A DNA stretch of 35,709 nt, taken from an uncultured Eubacteriales bacterium. Lineage in GTDB: Bacteria > Bacillota > Clostridia > Oscillospirales > Oscillospiraceae. How positions within the stretch are numbered: position 1 is the first letter of the stretch; each line of letters begins with the position of its first letter. Where the stretch lies: positions 1 through 35,709 of the forward strand of contig CAJLWS010000002.1 in the NCBI GenBank assembly GCA_905210385.1, read 5' to 3'. Positions 1 through 8,237 of this stretch are shown one piece after another. A model generated the notes under the pieces. The model saw only the letters and a list, made by a program, of their open reading frames with translations, was not told where the DNA came from and did not search any database. A program made the position numbers and the translations under genes.

Positions 1-248
1 TTCTCCTCTGCCGCGCCCCCCTCCGGCAGCTGACGGGCCAGGACGTACACCCCGTAGCCAGCGAAGATCCCGATGGCCGGCGCTCCCCGCACCCGCAGGG
101 CGATGATGGCTTCACATAGCTCCTCCAGACCGCTCAGCTCCAGATAGACCTCCCGGTTGGGCAACTGGGACTGGTCCAGGATCCTCACCCGCCGCCCATC
201 CTCGCTCAGCCGCACATGGCTGGAAAGAAGTTCCTGCGTCTGCTCCAT
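1..248 (-). CDS. mtnA: S-methyl-5-thioribose-1-phosphate isomerase, N-terminal part (runs off the window)
   Basis: Only the first 82 or so residues are in the window; the gene continues past base 1. MtnA converts methylthioribose-1-phosphate to methylthioribulose-1-phosphate in cytoplasmic methionine salvage. The visible part carries family hallmarks: VRILDQSQLPNREVYLEL near residues 21-38, then VRGAPAIGIFAGYG around residues 53-66, a glycine-rich segment highly conserved in MtnA and related eIF2B-like proteins. The ATG at 248 is chosen because a GGGAGGT ribosome site lies about 10 bases upstream and a good promoter lies just beyond it. Family membership is clear; whether the rest is intact cannot be seen. 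Confidence 0.88.
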   Translation of the reverse strand, partial: MEQTQELLSSHVRLSEDGRRVRILDQSQLPNREVYLELSGLEELCEAIIALRVRGAPAIGIFAGYGVYVLARQLPEGGAAEE

Positions 249-275
249 GCTCTCGCACCTCCCGCCGTTTTCCCC

Positions 276-305
276 ATGATACGACGGAAGACGCCGTACT
301 GTCAA
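276..305 (-). promoter_or_regulatory. sigma-A promoter for mtnA
   Basis: On the minus strand a perfect TTGACA (-35, bases 300-305) is followed after 18 bases by TATCAT (-10, bases 276-281). This is about 28 bases before the mtnA start. It lies immediately after the ridA terminator, so mtnA appears to have its own transcript. Confidence 0.7.
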
Positions 306-320
306 GGGTCCCTGCGGCGA

Positions 321-361
321 CGCAAAAGCTTGTCCGGCAGGCCAGAAGAGGCCTGCCGGAC
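321..361 (-). terminator. intrinsic terminator after ridA
   Basis: Bases 332-343 and 350-361 form a perfect 12-bp GC-rich stem with the loop AGAAGA (plus-strand reading). On the minus strand the stem is followed by AAGCTTTTGCG, which supplies a short T tract. It lies about 76 bases beyond the ridA stop and before the mtnA promoter. Confidence 0.7.
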
Positions 362-437
362 GCGGAAAATGTCTGTTCTGTTCCTGTGTGCCGGTCCCCG
401 CTCTCACTCCCGGGCATCTGTCGCCTTTATTTCCTGC

Positions 438-806
438 TCACTTGACAGCGATAGCCTCGATCTCGCACAGCGCACCCTTAGGCAGATCCTTCACGGCCAC
501 ACAGGACCGGGCTGGTTTGGAGGTGAAATGCTTGGCATACACCTCGTTAAAGGCAGCAAAATCAGCGATATCCGCCAGGAAGCAGGTCGTCTTAATCACC
601 TTGTCAAAGCCGGAGCCGGCGGCCTCCAGAATCGCGCCCACATTTCTGCAACTCCATTCAGCCTGGGCAGAAATGCCCTCAGGCATCTCTCCTGTCTCAG
701 GGTTCACTGGAAGCTGTCCGGATACAATGACCAGCCCCAGAGCTTCATAAGCTTGCGAGTAGGGGCCAATGGCCCCTGGAGCCTTTGGGGTTTCGATGAT
801 GTTCAT
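438..806 (-). CDS. ridA: RidA/YjgF/YER057c/UK114 family enamine/imine deaminase
   Basis: RidA hydrolyses reactive enamine/imine intermediates, such as 2-aminoacrylate from PLP enzymes, to keto acids and ammonia in the cytosol. The 122-residue product has the normal family length. Family blocks are visible: APGAIGPYSQA near the N terminus, VIVSGQLPVNPETGEMPEGI, then the C-terminal segment SKPARSCVAVKDLPKGALCEIEAIAVK, with the usual ligand-binding arginine in the PARS motif. The ATG at 806 follows AGGAGGAAATTCC, a strong ribosome site. The same frame is open back to an ATG at 893, which would add 29 residues; the weaker ribosome site and excess length argue against that start. It has its own promoter and terminator. 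Confidence 0.93.
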   Translation of the reverse strand: MNIIETPKAPGAIGPYSQAYEALGLVIVSGQLPVNPETGEMPEGISAQAEWSCRNVGAILEAAGSGFDKVIKTTCFLADIADFAAFNEVYAKHFTSKPARSCVAVKDLPKGALCEIEAIAVK

Positions 807-978
807 TGGAATTTCCTCCTTCAAATAGCTAACATTTTTTCTTAAATTCACAGGCGCTCCCGGGCCCCAATCCGTAGTCATGTATGTGTCCATTCTCTGT
901 TGGCAAATTTAATGGGAAGGCCTCTCAGTCTCCTTCCACTGTTTTTCGGTTCGGAGCGTTTCTGATCAGAGCAGAATA

Positions 979-1007
979 ATTATAGCAAACCACACGGGCA
1001 GGTGCAA
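979..1007 (-). promoter_or_regulatory. promoter for ridA with extended -10
   Basis: On the minus strand TTGCAC (1002-1007), 17 bases, then TGC-TATAAT with a perfect -10 at 979-984 and an upstream TG. Transcription would start near 972, leaving a leader of about 165 nt before the ridA ATG at 806. Confidence 0.6.
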
Positions 1008-1298
1008 GGGAAGATGCAGCTGCTTCCCTCTTAATTACGTACGTCCCCCGAGGCGGTGCCGGCACACTGCAAGTCCAACTGAAAGTCCAGCTGGATTGAC
1101 CACTATGGGCTGTAGTCCAATGAGCACGATCATGGCCCAGGTGATTCCCGGCGCGGAGGGTTATGCGTCCGGCTGCCCTATGCGGTGATAGGCATGCAGG
1201 CATGGCCGGCACCGACCGTACCATTTTACTTATCATGACGGAAAAGAGCCACAGCTGATGGTTTCCTGCAGACACTCTAGATCTCCATCTCCCTGCTA

Positions 1299-1338
1299 AA
1301 AGGCCTGGCCGGCTCCGAGCGGAGCTGGCCAGGCCTTT
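1299..1338 (+). terminator. strong hairpin, terminator-like, copy 1 of a repeated element
   Basis: Left arm 1300-1316 pairs with right arm 1321-1337 through 17 bp with one G-T wobble and a GAGC loop. T-rich bases (CCTCTT) follow on the plus strand, and TTTTAGC follows on the minus strand, so it could stop transcription in either direction. Bases 1304-1334 are identical to 12574-12604 in another intergenic region. Confidence 0.6.
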
Positions 1339-1534
1339 CCTCTTATCCCGGTGGTTCTTGCCTTCCTATGTAATCGGAGGCCACCCTTTCACAGAACAAA
1401 GTTCAGAGCTTCGTCCTCATCAGAGAGAATACAATCTTGGTGCCATACACCTTTACTTTTTAGAAAGCACCTCAGTTTTCCATGAATCCCAACTCATTTA
1501 ATCCTCAAGCTCTGGATAAGCTCTCTATCCCGCC

Positions 1535-2257
1535 TCACCTTAGCTCCGTATAGAAACGGCACTTGTCTCCTGGAATAATACTACGGCAAAATTCCACAGG
1601 CACATCATGAGAAGAATAGGCAATCCTATCCAGCATAATGGCCGGACTATTCTCATCTACATTGAGATAAATGCTCTCCTGCTTTTGAACAATTACCGGT
1701 TCAAATATTTCCTTTGCGCGAGAAACACAGATATTATAGACTCGTTCCAGCACATCATATAGCGAGTTTTTCTCAAAATCAATGGTATCAAGGTTCGGTG
1801 CAATTGACACTGGGATACGAGATTCATCCAGCATAATGGGAACATTGTTTGCATAACGAATTCGCTTGAGTACAAACAACTCATCCCCAGGCATAATGAG
1901 CAAATACTTGGCCTGTGCCTTGGTTGCAATCTCTCTATTTAGAGATAAAACCTTTGTCGAGGTTTGAATTCCTTGATTATGCATCGCCTGAGAAAATGAA
2001 TAAAAGCAATTGAGTGCTTGTTCAATTTTAGGAGCCACTACAAAAGTACCTACCCCTTGCTTCCGGCTCAACACCCCATCATGAACCAATTCATTGATCG
2101 CTCTCTGCGCAGTATTTCTACTGACCTTGTATTTATGAGACAGCTGTGCCTCGGACGGAATCATTTCCCCCACAGCCCACTTCCCATTTTTAATTTCCGT
2201 CAGCAAGTCTTCTTTAATTTGATAGTAAAGCGGCACCAAATTTGTAGAGTCAATCAT
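1535..2257 (-). CDS. GntR-family (HutC/UTRA subfamily) transcriptional regulator
   Basis: This 240-residue protein has an N-terminal winged helix (about residues 5-75: LYYQIKEDLLTEIKNGKW, then PSEAQLSHKYKVSRNTAQRAI and LSRKQGVGTFV). A UTRA effector-binding domain follows (about residues 90-235), with the typical YANNVPIMLDESRIP and PVEFCRSIIPGDKCRFYTEL segments. UTRA regulators usually sense a phosphorylated sugar or amino sugar and repress neighbouring transport and catabolic genes. GAGGT precedes the ATG by about 7 bases. It lies at the 3' end of the sugar operon on the same strand, but with its own promoter and a 252-bp gap. The inferred targets are the two palindromes in the divergent promoter region at 10961-11093. 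Confidence 0.92.
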   Translation of the reverse strand: MIDSTNLVPLYYQIKEDLLTEIKNGKWAVGEMIPSEAQLSHKYKVSRNTAQRAINELVHDGVLSRKQGVGTFVVAPKIEQALNCFYSFSQAMHNQGIQTSTKVLSLNREIATKAQAKYLLIMPGDELFVLKRIRYANNVPIMLDESRIPVSIAPNLDTIDFEKNSLYDVLERVYNICVSRAKEIFEPVIVQKQESIYLNVDENSPAIMLDRIAYSSHDVPVEFCRSIIPGDKCRFYTELR

Positions 2258-2305
2258 AGCGTTACCTCATACCACATTCTTTTCTCAGGCGGAATGTCTT
2301 CCTAT

Positions 2306-2345
2306 ATGGGCGAATAGCCAAACAACCGTTTGGCTATTCGCCCAT
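2306..2345. promoter_or_regulatory. perfect 18-bp inverted repeat in the gntR leader
   Basis: Arms 2306-2323 and 2328-2345 are perfectly complementary around a four-base spacer (AACC on the plus strand). The repeat lies in the predicted gntR 5' leader, about 50 bases before the start codon. No T run follows on the minus strand, so it is not a standard terminator. It could be an operator, an RNA hairpin damping gntR expression, or a processing site at the end of the upstream operon transcript. Confidence 0.55.
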
Positions 2346-2399
2346 GATTCATAGATTTTATCTTTTGCTATGTGACAGCCAATTTTAATTTGCAGTTCT

Positions 2400-2428
2400 A
2401 TTGTACCATATTCTAATTGACAAAACAA
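2400..2428 (-). promoter_or_regulatory. promoter for gntR
   Basis: On the minus strand TACAAT (2400-2405), preceded by TGG as an extended -10, lies 17 bases after a weak -35 TTGTTT (2423-2428). Predicted transcription starts near 2393. Confidence 0.5.
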
Positions 2429-2510
2429 TGCTTCATTTTAGGATTTGTGTAGAAAATCCTTCTTTATTGGAATAATTTCTATGATCTACCAACCTCTTGT
2501 GAAAATATAC

Positions 2511-3686
2511 TTACCGTCGCGCATAGGGATAAATGACCACTCCCTTTACAACCCGGTTTACCTCGCCTGTGGGGCATGGATCATCCGGTTTGACTCCATT
2601 TTTAATCGACTTAAGCAAGGCTATAATTTGGGCCGTTGTCACATCTAACATAGCCGCATATTCGTCGTCCAAATCATTGTCTTCAAAAAAGTGATAATGG
2701 TAATCTACCAACGCTTCCAACTCCGTTCTATCTGCAACCGAGATTGTCATCAGCCGATTTTTATGACGCTGTCCACCTAGTTCCCGCACTAAATCCGTTT
2801 CATAACGTCTGATATAAGGATCGTTACTGAGATAGAACACGGTCAGTGTTTTGTTGTTTAGAATTGATTTGGGCCCATGCCGAAATCCCAATGGGGACTC
2901 AAAAAAGGTTGCCACCTTGCCGGCATTGAGTTCTAGCATTTTCAGGGCAGATTCTTGGGCTATTCCACGCAAAATCCCTGTTCCCAAATAGACAATGCGG
3001 TCAAAATTGTAAACATCAACCACATCTTTAAGAATCGTCCAGTCTTCATGAATCAGCCGGCACGCTGCTGTGTACAGTTTTTCTAGCGAAGCGCGAATAT
3101 CTGTCAAATGGTCTAGCTGAAACGCAGCCAGGGTCGCCAAATACATGGAGGAAAAACTGCTGGTCATGGCAAATCCCTGATCATTGGTATCCGGAGGCAG
3201 TTCCAGCGACCAGCAGTTTTCTTTCCCTCTCGTCTGTTTAGCTAGTTCTCCTTGACTATTGCAGGTGATGAGCAGATGGTAAACTTGTTTACAGATCTGA
3301 TTCGCCATCTCTACCGCCCCCACAGACTCTGGGCTGTTCCCAGATCTTGCGAACGAAACAAGCAAGGTAGGCCTGTCCTTTGCCAGATACTTCTCTGGTT
3401 CCACAACCAGGTCCGTAGACCCGCAGCAACGGATCCGGTAGGGTAGTTTGGCATTCAGTGCCTCGCAAGCGCTCTCCCCCACGTAGTTGCTGGTACCAGC
3501 CCCCACCATTAAAATGTCAAATGATTTTTGGCTGGTTACTTGGGCAATAAACTTGCGTAGTCCTACGCGTTGACCGTCTACAATTTCTAGCGTCTTCAGC
3601 CACATGTCCGGTTGTTGCGCAATCTCTTTGGCGGTATACGTTGCTCCAAGGTCGGCTAGTTCTGTTTCCGTAAAGCCAAATAACAT
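2511..3686 (-). CDS. agaS: AgaS-like SIS-domain amino-sugar-phosphate deaminase/isomerase
   Basis: AgaS acts in N-acetylgalactosamine/galactosamine use, turning galactosamine-6-phosphate into tagatose-6-phosphate plus ammonia. The 391 residues match the length and layout of the family: an N-terminal TAKEIAQQPDMW segment, a first SIS domain with VGAGTSNYVGE (61-71) and SFARSGNSPESV (111-122), FAMTSSFSSM, then a second SIS domain with YLGTGILRGIAQESALKMLEL and a GFRHGPKS loop. It ends in GEVNRVVKGVVIYPYARR, close to E. coli AgaS as I recall it. AAAGGAGAG precedes the ATG. It sits 34 bases after the M20 gene as the last operon gene. A related sugar-amine deglycase activity remains possible because the partner genes are unusual. 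Confidence 0.85.
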   Translation of the reverse strand: MLFGFTETELADLGATYTAKEIAQQPDMWLKTLEIVDGQRVGLRKFIAQVTSQKSFDILMVGAGTSNYVGESACEALNAKLPYRIRCCGSTDLVVEPEKYLAKDRPTLLVSFARSGNSPESVGAVEMANQICKQVYHLLITCNSQGELAKQTRGKENCWSLELPPDTNDQGFAMTSSFSSMYLATLAAFQLDHLTDIRASLEKLYTAACRLIHEDWTILKDVVDVYNFDRIVYLGTGILRGIAQESALKMLELNAGKVATFFESPLGFRHGPKSILNNKTLTVFYLSNDPYIRRYETDLVRELGGQRHKNRLMTISVADRTELEALVDYHYHFFEDNDLDDEYAAMLDVTTAQIIALLKSIKNGVKPDDPCPTGEVNRVVKGVVIYPYARR

Positions 3687-3720
3687 TTTATCTCTCCTTT
3701 GCCAGTTCCTTTAGAAGCCA

Positions 3721-5028
3721 TCAAGTTGCTTCTCCGCAAAAATCTACCACTGCGATAGCCAGAATCTTAACCGCCTCAAACAGCTGCTCCAAATCCATAT
3801 ACTCATCGGGACGATGGGCTAGTCCCAGTTGTCCAGGTCCAAAAATCAATGCCGGCGTATCACTGAACAAGTTAAACATCATTGCATCACAAGCGGATTC
3901 AAACCCGCATACTTTGGCCTCTCTTTTACATATGTCCCGATACGAAGCCTTTAAGATTTCGATAATCGGATTGCTCAAATCCATCTGGGTCGGATATATT
4001 CCACGCATATCCGCATATTCCATATGGGGTGGGTGATCCTTCAGCCACGGATCTTTTTCTGCAGCCTCCATCACAGCCCGTTCAAAGGCGCACCGCACTT
4101 CTTCTAGAGACTCTCCCGGCAGCACATCAATCATTAGCTCCATGCTGGCCTGCTGGGGCACACCCATAATGGCGGGATCCCCCGCATGGAAGGAATAGAT
4201 ACAGTCTGTCAGCGCTGGAATTGGATAAACCTCTGGGTCAGAATACAGTATATTATTCCGAGTCTGCTCAAAGCGGATTTTTGAAAAACGTTCGATCTCC
4301 CGCTTTATCAGAATTGCCTTATCCAGGGCGCTTACTCCCTCCCACCAAAAGCTGGTGTGGGCACCCACTCCATCCACCGTAATCCGGTAAGCCTGCCCGC
4401 CCTTATTAGCCGGTTCAATTTTGAGATCAGAAGGCTCTGTTACAATGGCTGCATCTGCCCGGTATCCTCTTATAATACATGCCAATGTTCCATTATATCC
4501 GCCCAATTCTTCATTTACCACGCTCTCCAGGATCACATCGCCCTTTAGTTTGATCCCGCAGTCCTTCAACACCTGTACCGCCATGGACATGGCCGCGATG
4601 CCACCTTTCATGTCCACACTTCCCCGGCCATAGAGCCGACCATTTTTCACCGTCCCACTGAAAGGGTCATCGCTCCACCGTTCATGCGGTCCCTCAGGTA
4701 CTACGTCGCAGTGTCCATTGAGTATTAAATCTCTTCCGCCACCCTGGCCCTTCCAAACGCCTACAACATTCGGTCGTCCATTGTAGTCCAGTCCAGGCCA
4801 GTAGCCCTCGTGTTCCGCAAGCCCTGGAACATCCGTGGGTTCAAATACATCCACTTCCAAATCCATCCGGCGGAACAGCTCTGCCACATAGCCTTGTACG
4901 CGCCCTTCATCTCCACCCGGCGGATGAGTCACGCTAGGCAGGCGCACCATATCCTGCAAAATCCGGATCAAATCTTTTCTGCGGAGATCTGCCTGTTTAC
5001 AAATCTCCCGTTTTTTCTCTGCAGTCAT
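3721..5028 (-). CDS. M20 family metallo-amidohydrolase (ArgE/DapE/ACY1 type)
   Basis: M20 enzymes are cytoplasmic two-metal hydrolases of amide bonds, such as N-acyl amino acids or short peptides. All expected metal and catalytic motifs are present in the 435 residues: LNGHCDVVP (His106, Asp108), GRGSVDMKGG (Asp139), the catalytic and bridging pair VNEELGG (Glu173, Glu174), VTEPSD, and LAHRPDE near the C terminus. A lid/dimerisation domain lies between, at about residues 205-330. The start overlaps the BadF stop as ATGA, with AAGGAGAG upstream, so the two are translationally coupled. Placed between a sugar kinase and AgaS, it may remove an N-acyl group or an amino acid from a sugar; that substrate is inference. 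Confidence 0.88.
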   Translation of the reverse strand: MTAEKKREICKQADLRRKDLIRILQDMVRLPSVTHPPGGDEGRVQGYVAELFRRMDLEVDVFEPTDVPGLAEHEGYWPGLDYNGRPNVVGVWKGQGGGRDLILNGHCDVVPEGPHERWSDDPFSGTVKNGRLYGRGSVDMKGGIAAMSMAVQVLKDCGIKLKGDVILESVVNEELGGYNGTLACIIRGYRADAAIVTEPSDLKIEPANKGGQAYRITVDGVGAHTSFWWEGVSALDKAILIKREIERFSKIRFEQTRNNILYSDPEVYPIPALTDCIYSFHAGDPAIMGVPQQASMELMIDVLPGESLEEVRCAFERAVMEAAEKDPWLKDHPPHMEYADMRGIYPTQMDLSNPIIEILKASYRDICKREAKVCGFESACDAMMFNLFSDTPALIFGPGQLGLAHRPDEYMDLEQLFEAVKILAIAVVDFCGEAT

Positions 5029-5945
5029 TTTTGTCTCTCCTTCATAGCGAGGTGGATCGCTCCTTCTACCGGCTCTCTCTGCGGGGGAATCACAACACCA
5101 CCCAGCTCAGCTACAGCTTCCACAAATGGGGTCAGAACCCAGTCCTGGGCCTTAAATAGACTCCCTGAGTAAGTAACCGTACAACCTTTCGCGAGGTTCA
5201 GGCGCTTCATCAAAGCTTTAACCATACGGGCCAGTTCATTTACTGCCTGTACGTACGCCCTTTGGGCGGTTAAGTCTCCAGCCCGAGCTGCCTCCAACAG
5301 ATAAAGCTGCAAAGAGGCTACCCGCTCCCGATAGGGGATGTAATCTTGGGCCATTTTGTCGATAAAGGAAATTTCATCATGCAACCTAAGTTGTTTTAAC
5401 AAAATTTCATACAACGGTCCTTTTTCTTCCCGGCCATCTGCTTGCTGAGAAAACAACTTCATTGCCTTGCGTCCCAACCAATAGCCAGATCCCTCATCGC
5501 TGAAATAATCCAGCCAACCGCCACACCGTGCAGTCATCCCTGCTGCGTTTCCGCCAAAGGCAATGGATCCAGTTCCGCACACGACATGCACCCCTGGTTC
5601 TCCATCGAGCGCCCCAGTCCATGCGATCTCTACATCGTTGACCACAAGCACCGGAGCTGGCGCAAACAGCAGTTGAGCATGCTGTTTCAGTATATTGTCC
5701 TGCACTTCACTTTCTCCATAGCATGGATATCCCACGCACACGGCCGATAGCATATCCACTGTAATCCCTTCCGGAGCCAGACATTGTTTTGCTCCCTCCA
5801 GTAGGCGGGCACAGATTGTATCAAAAGTATATTGCCGATAAGACACACCTATCGTCTGATAGCTGCGCAGGATCTTGCCCTTCCCGTCAGCTAGGCAGAA
5901 CCGCGTTTTCGTCCCGCCACCATCAATTCCCAAGTAATATTCCAT
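5025..5945 (-). CDS. BadF/BadG/BcrA/BcrD-type ATPase, N-acetylglucosamine-kinase-like sugar kinase
   Basis: An actin-fold (ASKHA) kinase of 306 residues. The phosphate-1 loop is LGIDGGGTKT (5-14), the probable catalytic aspartate lies in VVNDVEIAW, and GTGSIAFG is followed by GGWLDYFSDEGSGYWLGRKA. That last block is characteristic of N-acetylglucosamine kinases in this superfamily. It should phosphorylate the sugar brought in unphosphorylated by the neighbouring ABC importer. The ATG at 5945 is preferred because family members begin just before LGIDGGGT. A TTG at 5957 is in frame. The ATG lies 8 bases after the yhfX stop and the gene overlaps M20 by 4 bases, so it is clearly in the operon. 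The exact sugar is unknown. Confidence 0.87.
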   Translation of the reverse strand: MEYYLGIDGGGTKTRFCLADGKGKILRSYQTIGVSYRQYTFDTICARLLEGAKQCLAPEGITVDMLSAVCVGYPCYGESEVQDNILKQHAQLLFAPAPVLVVNDVEIAWTGALDGEPGVHVVCGTGSIAFGGNAAGMTARCGGWLDYFSDEGSGYWLGRKAMKLFSQQADGREEKGPLYEILLKQLRLHDEISFIDKMAQDYIPYRERVASLQLYLLEAARAGDLTAQRAYVQAVNELARMVKALMKRLNLAKGCTVTYSGSLFKAQDWVLTPFVEAVAELGGVVIPPQREPVEGAIHLAMKERQK

Positions 5946-5953
5946 CGCCAATC

Positions 5954-7216
5954 TCAATGAGCATATCTTGCCGTCACAGAATCTACGATTTCCCGAGCCA
6001 TCTCTAAGGGCAGTGCCTCCATCGTTCTCGGATCAATCATATGGCAGGCATTGTCAAACAACCCTGCCAGTTTAGGTCTGCCCTCGTGCATCCCTGTAGC
6101 AATCGCCACCCAGGAACGGGTCATCTGCATCTGTGTCCGGAAGCCAAAGATGGCTGTGTCGCCCACTCTGGCCCTATCCCCTTCCAAAAGCGGCGCATGG
6201 TAGTCAATGATCTGGGGAATGCGGTCCCAATGGAGCTCGTTATCCAAGATTTTCTCTGGATCACTCCCCACCAAGGCTTTATACTGGAAATTATCGTCAA
6301 AAATGTCCTGCCAAAGCCCACCACCGTGGGCATACGCGCGCCCCTCATATTTATGGGTAATTTCCGTTACATAACAGTAGCTGGGGCGTTCCGGAAGATC
6401 TGGATACAATCGGTGGTTCGGCGTGGTCCCCAGCAACCCATGTCCAGGCTCCACATGGGTCGCGCCGGCCGCCTTTAAAATCGGGAAGGTAATTGAAGAG
6501 GTGTTTCCAGGCGCATTGATCTGCTTAATATCAATTCCGAGTTTGTCGCGCAGTAGTTCGGCCGCTTCCCTAATGGTTACCATATTCGGAGACGGTTCTG
6601 CCACCTCACCCTCGCTGCCATTATACTTAAAGCAAGGAAAAGATACCGTTCCCACTATATTGACATTGGGGTATGTCATGATCTCTCTCGCTTTCAGCAG
6701 CAATTCGTCAAAGCGGAAGCCACCCTCCTGTCCAGTGAAAAAAATATCTCCTTCCCGGTACACCCTCAGCAGGATGTCCTGCTTCATACCCAACTGACCG
6801 GCTGCGTCAGATACAGCTTTTGCCTGCTCTGTACTGAAAACAGTCCACACCTGTGGGTGTAGTTTCAACACCTTGGGTATTTCCCGCAAGGGAATCTGGT
6901 TAAGATGGCCGACATGTCCAACCGTTACGCCATAGCGAGCCATCATATGGCAGCATTGTTCATCCACGCAAACCGTGGCATTGAGTCCCTCCTGCAGAGC
7001 TACCTTATTGATCATTGGGTTCCGATTATGCTGCTTGGTCATTATGTAAGTCTCCAGGCCATTATCAACTTTGGCCTGGTAGAGCGCCGCAGCATTATCT
7101 CGAATGGTATCAAGATCAAACAGGAACGTATTGGCCGGGATCCGCTTAGCCTGATGCCACTCCACAGCAGTTTGGAGCAAATACGGATTTCTCTCTTTCA
7201 GAGTTTGTAAAAACAT
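5954..7216 (-). CDS. yhfX: YhfX-like PLP-dependent enzyme (alanine-racemase N-terminal fold)
   Basis: The 420 residues begin MFLQTLKERNPYLL and continue with a region resembling E. coli YhfX, a fold-type III PLP protein related to alanine racemase and D-threonine aldolase. The probable PLP lysine is Lys61 in YIMTKQHNRNP. Phosphate-contacting regions GQEGGFRFDELL and APGNTSSIT and a GATHVEPGHGLLGTTPNH segment follow. The reaction of YhfX is not established; racemisation or epimerisation of an amino acid or phosphorylated amino compound is the family expectation. CAGGAGGG precedes the ATG. Its place between the importer and the kinase suggests that part of the imported compound is amino-acid-like. 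The family call is firm; the function is open. Confidence 0.82.
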   Translation of the reverse strand: MFLQTLKERNPYLLQTAVEWHQAKRIPANTFLFDLDTIRDNAAALYQAKVDNGLETYIMTKQHNRNPMINKVALQEGLNATVCVDEQCCHMMARYGVTVGHVGHLNQIPLREIPKVLKLHPQVWTVFSTEQAKAVSDAAGQLGMKQDILLRVYREGDIFFTGQEGGFRFDELLLKAREIMTYPNVNIVGTVSFPCFKYNGSEGEVAEPSPNMVTIREAAELLRDKLGIDIKQINAPGNTSSITFPILKAAGATHVEPGHGLLGTTPNHRLYPDLPERPSYCYVTEITHKYEGRAYAHGGGLWQDIFDDNFQYKALVGSDPEKILDNELHWDRIPQIIDYHAPLLEGDRARVGDTAIFGFRTQMQMTRSWVAIATGMHEGRPKLAGLFDNACHMIDPRTMEALPLEMAREIVDSVTARYAH

Positions 7217-7244
7217 GCAAGTCCCTCCTGTCAGAATTATTTGA

Positions 7245-8213
7245 TTAGCCTTTGCTCTTACTCTTCGTATCCAGCAGGACTGCTACCAGAATGATGCCCC
7301 CCATCAGCACTTGCTGCCAGAAGGTAGACACATCCAGCAAGGTCAAGCCTACATTGATAACACCAATGATTAACACGCCAATTAATGTGCCAAAGATGCT
7401 TCCTTTCCCTCCGGACATACTGGTTCCGCCTAAAATAGTAGCTGCGATCGCATCCATCTCTGAACCGCTGGCAGTAGCTGGATAGCCCCCACCCAAGCGG
7501 CCTGCCAGGATCATAGCTGCCAGACCATAGAGCGCACCCGCCAGTGCAAACACAATCACACGAGTTCGAACTACATGTAGTCCGGAGTAGTGGCTGGCCA
7601 AGGCATTTCCGCCAATGGCGTACAGATGCCGGCCAAAACGAGTTGCTTTCATAAGGAAAATTCCCAGCACGATAATGAGGATCATCAATACCACTGGAAC
7701 AGGAATCATGTCCAGTATCCACCCTGAACCAAACACCTTAAAATCCGAATCAGAAATGGGAATGGGAGATCCCCCAGTGATGATATTAGCCAGCCCCCGC
7801 AACGCTTCCATAAGGGCCAGGGTAGTTACAAAAGCCGGTATTTTCCCCTTCGCTGTGATGATCCCACTTATACAGCCAATAGCAGCGCCCACCACCATTA
7901 CGGCCAGTAGTGCAGCAAAGGCGGACGGCAACCCCGTTGGTAGCGCGTTGTATACTTTCGCCCCAATCACACTGAGGAACGCGAGCATAGAGCCTACAGA
8001 AAGGTCGATATCTCCCAAAATGATAATCATCGTCATCGCTACGGCACAGATCGCATTGGTGCTAACCTGCCGCATGATGTTCATCAGATTACTTTGTTGT
8101 AAAAAGTACGGACTCAGTACCGAAAACAGAATAACCAGCAGCAACAGGACGAAAAGCAGCGTAAACTGCCGGAGTTTATCAGCCGAGAAGCAAGAACGTT
8201 TTTTCAATTCCAT
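7245..8213 (-). CDS. ribose-class (RbsC-like) ABC sugar permease
   Basis: A 322-residue hydrophobic membrane protein with about eight to ten membrane segments, as in RbsC/XylH/AraH permeases. Family features include NLMNIMRQVSTNAICAVAMTMIIILGDIDLSVGS at about 42-75, and the LGGTSMSGGKGSIFGTLIGVLIIGVINVGLTLL block near the C terminus, which contacts the ATPase. It presumably dimerises and works with the double ATPase directly upstream (24 bases) and the binding lipoprotein. GAGGTG precedes the ATG. The class imports pentoses, hexoses and related carbohydrates unphosphorylated, consistent with the kinase gene downstream. Confidence 0.93.
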   Translation of the reverse strand: MELKKRSCFSADKLRQFTLLFVLLLLVILFSVLSPYFLQQSNLMNIMRQVSTNAICAVAMTMIIILGDIDLSVGSMLAFLSVIGAKVYNALPTGLPSAFAALLAVMVVGAAIGCISGIITAKGKIPAFVTTLALMEALRGLANIITGGSPIPISDSDFKVFGSGWILDMIPVPVVLMILIIVLGIFLMKATRFGRHLYAIGGNALASHYSGLHVVRTRVIVFALAGALYGLAAMILAGRLGGGYPATASGSEMDAIAATILGGTSMSGGKGSIFGTLIGVLIIGVINVGLTLLDVSTFWQQVLMGGIILVAVLLDTKSKSKG

Positions 8214-8237
8214 TTATGACACCTCGCATGGTGTGCC

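Larger units (their letters stand above)
807..1534. other. intergenic stretch without a convincing gene
   Basis: It holds the ridA leader and promoter and the hairpin at 1299-1338. The longest open frame (925-1275, minus) has no recognisable motif, overlaps the ridA promoter, and is rejected. Nothing recognisable was seen at 1345-1534. Confidence 0.6.

Noticed and set aside
925..1275. 116-residue minus-strand open frame upstream of ridA
   Set aside because: No motif, no good ribosome site, and it covers the ridA promoter; composition looks non-coding.
2511..3686. FrlB-like fructoselysine-6-phosphate deglycase as the identity of the SIS protein
   Set aside because: Length, the FAMTSS and FRHGPKS blocks and the VNRVVKGVVIYP tail fit AgaS much better. 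Kept only as a possible functional variant.
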